64,000 nt of DNA from Arcobacter defluvii (GTDB lineage: Bacteria > Campylobacterota > Campylobacteria > Campylobacterales > Arcobacteraceae). Below the pieces are notes generated by a model. It saw only the letters and a list, made by a program, of their open reading frames with translations, ran no database searches and was not told the DNA's origin. The stretch lies in contig NZ_CP053835.1 in the NCBI RefSeq assembly GCF_013201725.1, positions 248,001-312,000 on the forward strand, read 5' to 3'. Below are positions 25,086 through 33,131 of this stretch, piece by piece; position 1 is the first letter of the stretch, and each line of letters starts with the position of its first letter. The position numbers and the translations under genes are program-made.

Positions 25086-25804
25086 TTAGAAATTAGCGGT
25101 AACCATCTTTTTAGAAATTCTTTTCTTGAGTAGCTTACCGCTCCTAAATCAAATTTATATTGCATATAAGGATGACCTAAATTCCAAAAAGAAAACTTTT
25201 CTTCTTTTAAATAATTTGCTAATAAAACTAATTGAAGTTTTCCCCAATTATTGTATTTTTTATCACTTGAAGAAAATCCTGTAAGTGAAGTATAAATTGA
25301 ATTTATTTTATAACCAATTTCTCCTGCGATTAACTCTTGCGAGTTTTTATCATAGAGTTCTATGCTCATTATTTCAAAATTTATATTTGAATGTTTATAA
25401 TTGATTAAAGATAAAATTAAGTTTTTATATTTATCTCTCAACCAATTTGTTTTATGATAAATTTCCAATTTTTCTAAAACTAAATTGATATTTTTGTTGA
25501 TATGAAATTCATAGCTATCTTTATTTAAAAGAGATTTTACTTTTTTACTAATATGTAAATTTTCAAAATCAAGTATTGCATAATCAAATTGTATTTCAGG
25601 AAGAAGATAAAATTTATCATTTAATGTTATAGAAGTAGTTATAAAACCAAATGAAGCTAATTCTATATAAAAATCCTTTGAAAAGTCTTCACTTAAATAG
25701 TAATTAGACTTTTCATTCGAATATATAAAATTAAATAAGATATCTTTATTATTTAATTCTTCTTGAGAAATTAAATAAATTATATTTTTTTTATTCAATA
25801 TCAA
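25082..25804 (-). CDS. Leucyl/phenylalanyl-tRNA-protein transferase-like protein
   Basis: A 240-residue protein of the GNAT-like fold. The C-terminal part shows LIAGEIGYKINSIYTSLTGF, then WGKLQLVLLANYLK and FWNLGHPYMQYKFDLGA, which I recognise as a divergent relative of Aat. True Aat has a GGLYGV-type motif and a different C-terminus, so N-end-rule transfer of Leu/Phe is not assured. The N-terminal 100 residues are weakly conserved. Plausible ATG at 25804; convergent with the exchanger operon. Confidence 0.65.
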   Translation of the reverse strand: MILNKKNIIYLISQEELNNKDILFNFIYSNEKSNYYLSEDFSKDFYIELASFGFITTSITLNDKFYLLPEIQFDYAILDFENLHISKKVKSLLNKDSYEFHINKNINLVLEKLEIYHKTNWLRDKYKNLILSLINYKHSNINFEIMSIELYDKNSQELIAGEIGYKINSIYTSLTGFSSSDKKYNNWGKLQLVLLANYLKEEKFSFWNLGHPYMQYKFDLGAVSYSRKEFLKRWLPLISN

Positions 25805-25814
25805 ACTTTACAAT

Positions 25815-26336
25815 TTATCTATGAGGTCCTCTATCATCTTTAAATTGTCTTTGTTCTTTATAATATGGTTTATCATTATTATAATGCTTTTTCATATTGT
25901 GATTTTGTTTACTATACTCTTTGTCATAGTAAGGTCCATATATTGGCTGTCTATTATCTCTAAACTGATGAGTTCTATTCCAATCATTATTTTTATGGTA
26001 AACATATTTTCTATAATGCGGATGAGAAGGTCTGAAATTACCTCTTCTATGTAATCTATCATAATAACTATATCTACTATCATAAAGGAAGAAAATATTG
26101 TTATAAAAATAACCAGTTCTATCAAAGTATCCAAAATAGTAACCAAAATTATCGTAGTAACCATATCTGTTATAATCAAAACTTCTATATCTGTTATCAT
26201 ATCTATGATCATCTGATCTAAAACCAATATCTAATATGGCATTATTACCTATTGGAGTTTGGATTCTCACACCTATATCAGCTGAAAAAAGTGCGGGTGA
26301 TATACTTAAAAGTGAAATTAAAATCAATTTTTTCAT
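25815..26336 (-). CDS. Secreted Tyr/Arg/Asn-rich protein
   Basis: A 173-residue protein with a clean signal peptide (KKLILISLLSISPALFS, cleavage near residue 18). After a short conserved-looking start (ADIGVRIQTPIGNNAILDIGF) the sequence becomes rich in Tyr, Arg, Asp and Asn (RYDNRYRSFDYNRYGYYDNF) and then His/Lys/Asn-rich. There are no cysteines in the mature part. Low complexity suggests a disordered or matrix-like extracytoplasmic protein. No function can be assigned. It ends 11 bases before the start of the Aat-like gene, so the two are probably cotranscribed leftward. Confidence 0.6.
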   Translation of the reverse strand: MKKLILISLLSISPALFSADIGVRIQTPIGNNAILDIGFRSDDHRYDNRYRSFDYNRYGYYDNFGYYFGYFDRTGYFYNNIFFLYDSRYSYYDRLHRRGNFRPSHPHYRKYVYHKNNDWNRTHQFRDNRQPIYGPYYDKEYSKQNHNMKKHYNNDKPYYKEQRQFKDDRGPHR

Positions 26337-26420
26337 AATTTATCCTTTTGGTTATTTTTAAAATTATGAAGTACAAGTGTGAATGAATTGTGATTTATAA
26401 TCTTTTACGTTTGCTTTGAT

Positions 26421-26426
26421 TATAAT
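26421..26426 (+). promoter_or_regulatory. -10 box of the PLD-helicase gene
   Basis: TATAAT at 26421-26426, 24 bases before the TTG start at 26451. AAGG at about 26441 would serve as ribosome binding site. No conserved -35. Confidence 0.55.
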
Positions 26427-26450
26427 CAATTTTTAATTTTAAGGTTTTTT

Positions 26451-29225
26451 TTGAATAGTTTAATAACCAATAATCAAATAACAAATTTTTATAATAATAT
26501 CACAGAATTACTACAAGAGTGCGATAGTTTTTATTTTAATGTAGCATTTATAAATTTTTCAGGAATACAACTACTTTTAGATAGTTTTAAAGAGTTAGAA
26601 GAAAAAAATATAAAAGGTAAAATATTAACTTCGACATATCTAAATTTTACGCAAATAAAAGCATTAGAAAAAATTAAAGAGTTTGAAAATATAGAGTTAA
26701 AAATCTATGATTGTAATAGTTCAAATATAGGTTTTCATAGTAAATCTTATATATTTGAATTTAAAGATGAATATAAAATTTTAATTGGTTCTTCAAATAT
26801 AACTGCAAGCGCTTTTAAATCAAATATTGAGTGGAATGTAAAAACAATAACAAAAAAAGATGATGTTTTTTTAAGAGATATTTTAAATGAGTTTGAATCT
26901 CTTTGGAAAGGTTCAATTGAAGTAAATGACAAATTTTTAACTTCATATTCTAACTTTCTAAATTCTCAAAATAAAGAGTTTCAATCTTTTAGTTTAAATC
27001 AAATAAAAACAAATTTTATGCAAGAAAAAGCTTTACAAAAATTACAAAATTTACGAACTAAAGGTGAAAATAAAGCTTTAATTATTGTTGCAACTGGATC
27101 AGGAAAAACTTATCTAAGCGCCTTTGATGTGAAAAAATTCAAAGCAAAAACAATGCTTTTTTTAGTTCATAGGGAAAATATTTTAATAAAAGCAAAAGAG
27201 AATTTTGAAAATATTTTGCCAGAAATCAATTCATTTGGGTTATATACAGGAAATAAGAAAGAGCAAAATAAAAACTATCTATTTTCAACTATTCAAACTA
27301 TGAGTTTAAATTTTTTAGAGTTTTCACAAGATTTTTTCGAATATATAATTATTGATGAAGCTCATCATGTAACAAGTTCTAGTTATAAAAAAATCTTAGA
27401 TTATTTTAAACCAAAGTTTTTATTAGGACTTACTGCTACATCAAATCGAATGGATGGAAATTCAATTTATGAAGTTTTTGACGAAAATATAGCACTTGAT
27501 TTAAGGCTAAATGACGCACTAGAACATGATTTAATAGTTCCTTTTCATTATTATGGAATTACAGATATAAAAAGTATAGATTATGAAAATGTGGATTTAA
27601 CAAAGATTGATGTTTTAGCCAAACTTTTAAGTGTGAATAAAAGGGTCGATTTTATTGTTGAAAAAATAAATTTTTACTCAAATAGCGGAAATAAAAGAAA
27701 AATTCTAGGTTTTTGTGTTTCAAAAGAACATTGTAATTTTATGGCAAATGAATTTAATAAAAAAGGTATAAACTCTATAACTCTTACAAGTGATGATTCA
27801 ATTTCTAAAAGAGAAGAGAGTATCAAAAGACTTGAAAATGAAAATGACAGTTTAGAAGTAATTTTCACAGTTGATATTTTCAATGAAGGTATTGATATTC
27901 CATCAATAAATATGGTTTTGTTTTTACGTCCAACTAATTCACCGATAGTTTTTATTCAACAATTAGGAAGAGGTCTTAGAAAATATGAAAATAAAGAGTT
28001 TTTAACGGTTCTTGACTTTATTGGAAATCATAAAAAAGCTTATTTAATCGCATTAGCTTTGGTTGGAAATAAAATGATTGATAAAGAGAGTATTAAGCTC
28101 TCACTTCAAAATAATTTTGCAGATTTTAAAAATGCTTTTATAAGTATGGATGAAATTTCAAAAAATAGAATCCTTGAACAAATAAACAAAGAAAATTTCA
28201 ATCAATTAAAATATCTAAAAGAGCAATATTTTGAGTTTAAAAATATCTTAGGGAAAATTCCATCATTGGTAGATTTTTTGCAATTTGAAGATGTGATAAA
28301 TCCTTTAAAATTTATAAATGAAAGTAAATCTTACATTGAATTTTTAGCAAAAGTTGAAGATGATAAAAAGTTAAAAGCGTTAGTTTTAAATGAAAACTTT
28401 ACAAAAGCTATAAGATTTATAGAAAATGAATTTCCTATAAAAAGAATTTATGAATTTGTGATTTTAAAATATCTTTTAAACAATGATTTTTGTGATATTG
28501 ACATTGCTTTTAAAATTTTGAATAAGTATTTAGATAGAGTTGATGATCAAACGATAATTCATAGTTTCTTATATTTAAATCAAGACTTTTTAGATTCAGC
28601 TCAAGTTGGTAGATATTTAAAACTTTTGAAATTTGATGGAAAAGTTGCAAAAAAAACAAAAGAGTTTGAAGAACTTTTGAAAAATGAGAATTATAAAAAA
28701 ATCTTTGAAGATAGTTTGAATTTTGGAATTTATAATTATGAAGAGGAGTTTAGCTCAACTGATTTTGGAAAACCATTTCTAAAACTTTATTCTAAATACA
28801 ATATGTTAAATATTGCAAAACTTTGTAATTTCCCAAAAATTCATAGTTCATTTAGAGGAAGTGGATTTTTAAAATATGAAAATGATTTCTTTTTATTTAT
28901 AAATCTAGAAAAAGAGAAATTCTCAAAATCTGCAAATTATCATAATACTTTTTTATCAAAAAATATTTTTACTTATCAAAGTAAACCAAGTCATTCTTCT
29001 GATAAAGGTGATGGTGAAAGATTGTGTGAAAATAAAAAGTTTAGTGTAAAGCTTCATATATTTGTGCGGAAATTTGCGCAAGTTGATAAAAAAACACAAG
29101 ATTTTATATATCTTGGAATTGCAAATAGCATAAAATATTGGGATAATAAACCAATAAATTTAGAATTAAAACTTGAAATTCCACTTTCAAATAAGCTATT
29201 TGAAGAGTTTACAAAAATAGGTTAA
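26451..29225 (+). CDS. PLD-like nuclease / superfamily 2 helicase / DUF3427 protein
   Basis: A 924-residue multidomain protein. Residues about 1-165 are a phospholipase D-like domain with HxK in FHSKSYIF and IGSSNITASAF. A type III restriction-like SF2 helicase follows, with ATGSGKT (Walker A, near 215), IIDEAHH (Walker B, near 301), LGLTATSNRMDG, and motif VI in QQLGRGLRKYENKEF. The C-terminal third matches the DUF3427 plan (SLVDFLQFED ... SFRGSGFLKYEND). Such proteins are single-gene systems often near defence genes; a nucleic-acid cleavage or repair role is likely but unproven. The TTG start follows a TATAAT. Full length. Confidence 0.85.
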   Translation: MNSLITNNQITNFYNNITELLQECDSFYFNVAFINFSGIQLLLDSFKELEEKNIKGKILTSTYLNFTQIKALEKIKEFENIELKIYDCNSSNIGFHSKSYIFEFKDEYKILIGSSNITASAFKSNIEWNVKTITKKDDVFLRDILNEFESLWKGSIEVNDKFLTSYSNFLNSQNKEFQSFSLNQIKTNFMQEKALQKLQNLRTKGENKALIIVATGSGKTYLSAFDVKKFKAKTMLFLVHRENILIKAKENFENILPEINSFGLYTGNKKEQNKNYLFSTIQTMSLNFLEFSQDFFEYIIIDEAHHVTSSSYKKILDYFKPKFLLGLTATSNRMDGNSIYEVFDENIALDLRLNDALEHDLIVPFHYYGITDIKSIDYENVDLTKIDVLAKLLSVNKRVDFIVEKINFYSNSGNKRKILGFCVSKEHCNFMANEFNKKGINSITLTSDDSISKREESIKRLENENDSLEVIFTVDIFNEGIDIPSINMVLFLRPTNSPIVFIQQLGRGLRKYENKEFLTVLDFIGNHKKAYLIALALVGNKMIDKESIKLSLQNNFADFKNAFISMDEISKNRILEQINKENFNQLKYLKEQYFEFKNILGKIPSLVDFLQFEDVINPLKFINESKSYIEFLAKVEDDKKLKALVLNENFTKAIRFIENEFPIKRIYEFVILKYLLNNDFCDIDIAFKILNKYLDRVDDQTIIHSFLYLNQDFLDSAQVGRYLKLLKFDGKVAKKTKEFEELLKNENYKKIFEDSLNFGIYNYEEEFSSTDFGKPFLKLYSKYNMLNIAKLCNFPKIHSSFRGSGFLKYENDFFLFINLEKEKFSKSANYHNTFLSKNIFTYQSKPSHSSDKGDGERLCENKKFSVKLHIFVRKFAQVDKKTQDFIYLGIANSIKYWDNKPINLELKLEIPLSNKLFEEFTKIG

Positions 29226-29290
29226 TAATTTATCTTCTTTTTATGAAACTTTGATACCATTGCGAAAAATAAATCATAAGTTGTAAAATA

Positions 29291-29791
29291 ATGAAAGAAG
29301 AAGAGAAAAAGAGTCTTATTGAAAAAGTTTTTATAAAAGTAAATAAAATTGATAAAGTTCTAGAAAATAGAGTTGATGTTATTTTATTGAAAATGATAAA
29401 TATGCTTAAATATTTTTTTATTTTAGCGATGATTTTGTATTTAGCAATTTGTATTATGAGTTTATCTCATAAAATTGTCTCTTTTACTCTTGCTCAAGGT
29501 GCTTTAGATTTTGCATCAAGTAAAAATATTTTGACAGATGGTTTATTTACCTTAATTGTTATTGCAATTGTAAAAACATTATTTATAAAAAATGGTTTTG
29601 ATTACGCTTTAACCTTTTTAGAAATTGCTTTCGTTGTAATTATTAGAAAGTTAATTTTATTAGAAACAATTCCTAGTGAAACTGATTTATTAATTGCTTT
29701 AGGATTTACATCTTGTGCATTTTTTATATTGATAGTGTATATACATAATCTAAAAAGAAAATGGAAAAAAGAAGATCATCATCATAAATAA
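29291..29791 (+). CDS. PsiE-like membrane protein
   Basis: A 166-residue protein with four membrane helices (about 40-62, 80-100, 108-128 and 133-155). It resembles the PsiE family (phosphate-starvation-inducible) by size, helix layout and the internal ALTFLEIAFVVIIRKLIL segment. It ends in a histidine-rich KKEDHHHK tail. The function of PsiE is not established. It lies between the helicase gene and the kinase gene on the opposite strand, with 2 bases between its stop and the kinase stop. Confidence 0.65.
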   Translation: MKEEEKKSLIEKVFIKVNKIDKVLENRVDVILLKMINMLKYFFILAMILYLAICIMSLSHKIVSFTLAQGALDFASSKNILTDGLFTLIVIAIVKTLFIKNGFDYALTFLEIAFVVIIRKLILLETIPSETDLLIALGFTSCAFFILIVYIHNLKRKWKKEDHHHK

Positions 29792-29793
29792 AA

Positions 29794-32163
29794 CTATTCA
29801 TTAATTGGAAGTTTTATTTTAAATTCTGCTCCTTTGCATTTTATATTGTTATATATATATTCTTTATTAGAAACAAAAATTTCACCATTCATATGTTTTT
29901 TTATAATTTCAATAGACATATAAAGTCCAATTCCTGTTCCCTGACTTCGATGTTTTGTCGTAAAGTATGGTTCAAATATTCTATCAATAATTTCTTCTTT
30001 TATTCCACCTGCATTGTCTTTGATTGTTAAAATAACATTTGAATTTTCTTTATAGATATTAATAAAAATATATTTTTCTATATCATTTTTATCTTCAAAA
30101 GCATCAATTGAATTATTTATAATATTTAGAATTACTTGTATAAATTCATTTTCAAGTCCTAAAATATTAATTTCTAAGCTACTTTTTATAACTTGAATAT
30201 TTCTATTTTTTAATTTACTATTAATAAGATAAATAACTTTATCTATTGGAGTGTTAATATTAAAAGAAGAAACCTCTTTATCATTACTAAAAAAGTTTCT
30301 AAAATCATCAATAGTATTTGAAAGGTGCTGTGAAGAGTTATTTATAATATCCATTGTTTCATAAAATTCTTTATCATCAAGCATTTTTAAATCTTTTTTC
30401 AATTTAGCAGCAGTTGCGACAGTAGAAATTACTGAAAGAGGTTGTCTCCACTGATGAGCAATATTTTCTATCATTTCTCCCATAGCAGCCATTTTTGATT
30501 GATGATTTAAAATATTCTCTTTTTGTATTAATTCCCTACTTTTTTTCTCTACAAGCAATTCTAGATTTTTATTTATTTCATTTAATTGTTTTGTTTTTTC
30601 TTCAACTTTTGTTTTTAAAGTTCTATTTATATTTTTAAGAGTTAAATTTCTGTAAATAAAAGCCAATGAAATCAATAAAATAACTAGTACCATCTTCCAA
30701 AAAATATCATAGTTAAAACTTGTTTGAAACTGTACATTGTTCCATTTATTTATAATTGAATTTAATTCATTTATAGAAATTGAAGATATGGCTTTATTTA
30801 AAATGGATTCTAGAATGGGATAATCATCTCTAATCATAAATTTTAAACTAAAATTTAAGCCTGTATTACCAGAAATCTTTAAATTGTCAAAATTGTATTT
30901 TGCAATATTATAAAAAAGTACAGGTTGAATATCTATAAAAGCATAAGCTTTACCCTTAGAAACTAAAGTCAATCCTTCTTTTATACTATTTACAAGTATA
31001 AAGTTCATATTTGGGAATTTATTTTTTAATATATTATGCGCCGTGAAATTATTTCCAATTGCAATTTTTTTGTTTTTTATTATAGAAATATTTTCGATAA
31101 AGTTTTCATCTTTTTTTGTAACAATGGATATTGGAAAACTTGCATATTCTTTTGAAAAAGTTGCATATTCTTTTCTTTGAGGAGTTTCTCCCACACTGAA
31201 AATCAAATCACTCTTTTTATCTTTTATGCTATTTAATTGTTGAGAAAATGTTTCATAAAATTCATTTTTTGTTTTTAAATTAAGTTTATTTAAAATTAAT
31301 TTCCAATATTCCGAAGAGATACCAATTGGGTCACTATTTTTCGATTTGAAAGTGAAAGGTTCCCAAGAATTAGAAATAGAAACTTTTATAATATTATTTT
31401 TTATAAAGTTTAACTCTTCATCTGTTAGTTTAAGTGGTTGTTTAAAGTTTTGATAATATTGCTCATTTTCATTTAGAATCCATTTTTTTTCTAAATTTAA
31501 TAGTTCTATAGTTGGAATTTTAATAAAACCTTTATTGAAAATTTCTGCTTTTTCTTTATTTGTTGTTATTGCTTGAGTTTTAACTTTTGTTATTAAATTA
31601 TCTAAAGGTTTTATCAAATGGAATAAATTATTTTGAACAGAGAAATATTCTATTGCTAATTTATCATCATAAATTAAATCAATTTGGTTATTTCTTAAAG
31701 CATTGATTGATTCTACATAGTCATTATAAATTATAATATTTGAATCTGGAAATTTATTTAAAATAATATCTTTATAATCATTTCCAATTAATCCTATTTT
31801 TAAATGTTCTTTCATTTCTATAAGAAAATTATTTTTTGTTAAAGTAAAAAATGTACTTTTTGTTTCATAGAAAAAATCTGAAGAAACCATCCAATCTTCA
31901 AATGAATTTGTACCTATAAAAAAATCAACTTTTCCTTCTTTTACTAAATTTATTGCATTTTCCCATAAATTCCCATCAACAAATTCTATTGTATAATTAT
32001 TATATTTTGCCCATAATTTCCAAATATCTATATATAAACCAGCTTCTTTACCATCTTGATTATATGAAAATGGAGCATAGTTTGGGTCATAAGAAATTTT
32101 AAAATCTACATCTTTTGAATAAATATTTAAAAATAATAAAAAAATTATTAGTAGTATTTTCAT
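29794..32163 (-). CDS. Sensor histidine kinase with two periplasmic solute-binding (SBP_bac_3) domains
   Basis: A 789-residue membrane kinase. After a signal/TM segment (1-16) come two tandem type-3 solute-binding domains (about 17-235, starting DVDFKISYDPNYAPFSY, and about 255-475, starting IKVSISNSWEPFTF). A membrane helix (about 488-506), a coiled coil (about 510-560), HisKA with the phospho-acceptor in NIAHQWRQPLSV and a HATPase domain (NIINNSIDAFED, DNAGGI, GTGIGLYMS) follow. It probably senses an amino acid-like ligand. It follows the response regulator on the same strand and is divergent from the secretion operon, which it may control. Confidence 0.9.
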   Translation of the reverse strand: MKILLIIFLLFLNIYSKDVDFKISYDPNYAPFSYNQDGKEAGLYIDIWKLWAKYNNYTIEFVDGNLWENAINLVKEGKVDFFIGTNSFEDWMVSSDFFYETKSTFFTLTKNNFLIEMKEHLKIGLIGNDYKDIILNKFPDSNIIIYNDYVESINALRNNQIDLIYDDKLAIEYFSVQNNLFHLIKPLDNLITKVKTQAITTNKEKAEIFNKGFIKIPTIELLNLEKKWILNENEQYYQNFKQPLKLTDEELNFIKNNIIKVSISNSWEPFTFKSKNSDPIGISSEYWKLILNKLNLKTKNEFYETFSQQLNSIKDKKSDLIFSVGETPQRKEYATFSKEYASFPISIVTKKDENFIENISIIKNKKIAIGNNFTAHNILKNKFPNMNFILVNSIKEGLTLVSKGKAYAFIDIQPVLFYNIAKYNFDNLKISGNTGLNFSLKFMIRDDYPILESILNKAISSISINELNSIINKWNNVQFQTSFNYDIFWKMVLVILLISLAFIYRNLTLKNINRTLKTKVEEKTKQLNEINKNLELLVEKKSRELIQKENILNHQSKMAAMGEMIENIAHQWRQPLSVISTVATAAKLKKDLKMLDDKEFYETMDIINNSSQHLSNTIDDFRNFFSNDKEVSSFNINTPIDKVIYLINSKLKNRNIQVIKSSLEINILGLENEFIQVILNIINNSIDAFEDKNDIEKYIFINIYKENSNVILTIKDNAGGIKEEIIDRIFEPYFTTKHRSQGTGIGLYMSIEIIKKHMNGEIFVSNKEYIYNNIKCKGAEFKIKLPINE

Positions 32164-32251
32164 TTTTACCTAGAATAAATGAAGTATAGATATATTTAAT
32201 AATATATTGAAGAAGATTATAACAAACTATTGTTAAAAATATAAAATTTCA

Positions 32252-32956
32252 TCAGTAATTCAATCTGTATCCAACACCTGATAAGTTTATTATAGATTCT
32301 TTACCTACTTTTTTCCGAAGTTTATTTAATAGATTTTTTAAAGCCGAATCTGTAGCTTCATATTCATCTTCCCATATATGAGCTTTTAATTCATCTGTTG
32401 AAATAACTCTATTACTATTTTGTATTAATAAATCTAATAAATTTAGTTCTTTAGATGTAAGTGAAATTTCTTCGTTATTTATATTATTAATTAATTTTTT
32501 TTGCAAAACATTATATGTTATGTTATTCTTAAATGAGATAATGTATCTTGAATTATCTAAAATCTCATCTACACAATTATATAAAGCAGTATTTAAACTT
32601 TTGAAATCTACAGGTTTTGTAAGATAGTCAATAAGTTTTAATTTTGTAGCTTCTAATAAATATTTTTTATCTGTATATGCACTTAATATAATAATTGGAA
32701 TAGTTTTATCAATTTTTCTTAGTTCTTTTATAAAATCTATACCTGAAATATCAGGTAAATTTATATCAGAAATAATAATATCAATTCTACTATTTTGTAA
32801 TAATTCTTTTGCTTCTTTTATGTTCTGTGCATCAAGTACATTTTCACAAAATAATTGTAAAGTTTTTTTTACATTTTCTTTAATAGTCTCTTCATCCTCA
32901 ATATAGAGAATATTTAAGGTTTTTAGAATTTTATTGTAGTGATTACTGATAGTCAT
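32252..32956 (-). CDS. OmpR-type response regulator
   Basis: A 234-residue protein. The N-terminal receiver domain (about 10-130) has acidic residues in IEDEE, the phospho-Asp in IIISDINLPD, Ser/Thr in IILSAYT and Lys in DYLTKPVD. The C-terminal winged helix (about 150-232) has ISLTSKELNLLDLLIQN, VISTDELKAHIWEDEYE and LKNLLNKLRKKVG. It is the partner of the kinase encoded 88 bases downstream. Its promoter faces the TolC gene across a 175-bp gap holding an 18-bp palindrome, so control of the type I secretion system is the simplest inference. Confidence 0.92.
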   Translation of the reverse strand: MTISNHYNKILKTLNILYIEDEETIKENVKKTLQLFCENVLDAQNIKEAKELLQNSRIDIIISDINLPDISGIDFIKELRKIDKTIPIIILSAYTDKKYLLEATKLKLIDYLTKPVDFKSLNTALYNCVDEILDNSRYIISFKNNITYNVLQKKLINNINNEEISLTSKELNLLDLLIQNSNRVISTDELKAHIWEDEYEATDSALKNLLNKLRKKVGKESIINLSGVGYRLNY

Positions 32957-33081
32957 TTTTAAGCTCTCTGTTTATAATTGTTTATGTTATAATATTAAAA
33001 CTTAGAAATAATTAATAATTTTAGAATTACATTTGTTAATATTTGATTAATATTAAATTAAGTTTTAACCTAGTAAAGTAA

Positions 33082-33111
33082 CATAAAAAATTATTTAAGA
33101 GATCTCTTAAA
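33082..33111 (+). promoter_or_regulatory. 17-bp shared leader element and 18-bp palindrome before the secretion operon
   Basis: CATAAAAAATTATTTAA at 33082-33098 is identical to 38705-38721 upstream of the adhesin gene. It overlaps the perfect palindrome TTTAAGAGATCTCTTAAA (33094-33111), which ends 20 bases before the tolC ATG. Either may bind the divergently encoded regulator; the palindrome could also form a hairpin in the leader. Confidence 0.55.
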
Positions 33112-33131
33112 AATACATAATTGGAGTTAAA

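Noticed and set aside
25821-26227. Frames on both strands within the Tyr-rich secreted protein gene
   Set aside because: They are by-products of its repetitive composition; only the frame with a signal peptide and ribosome binding site is credible.
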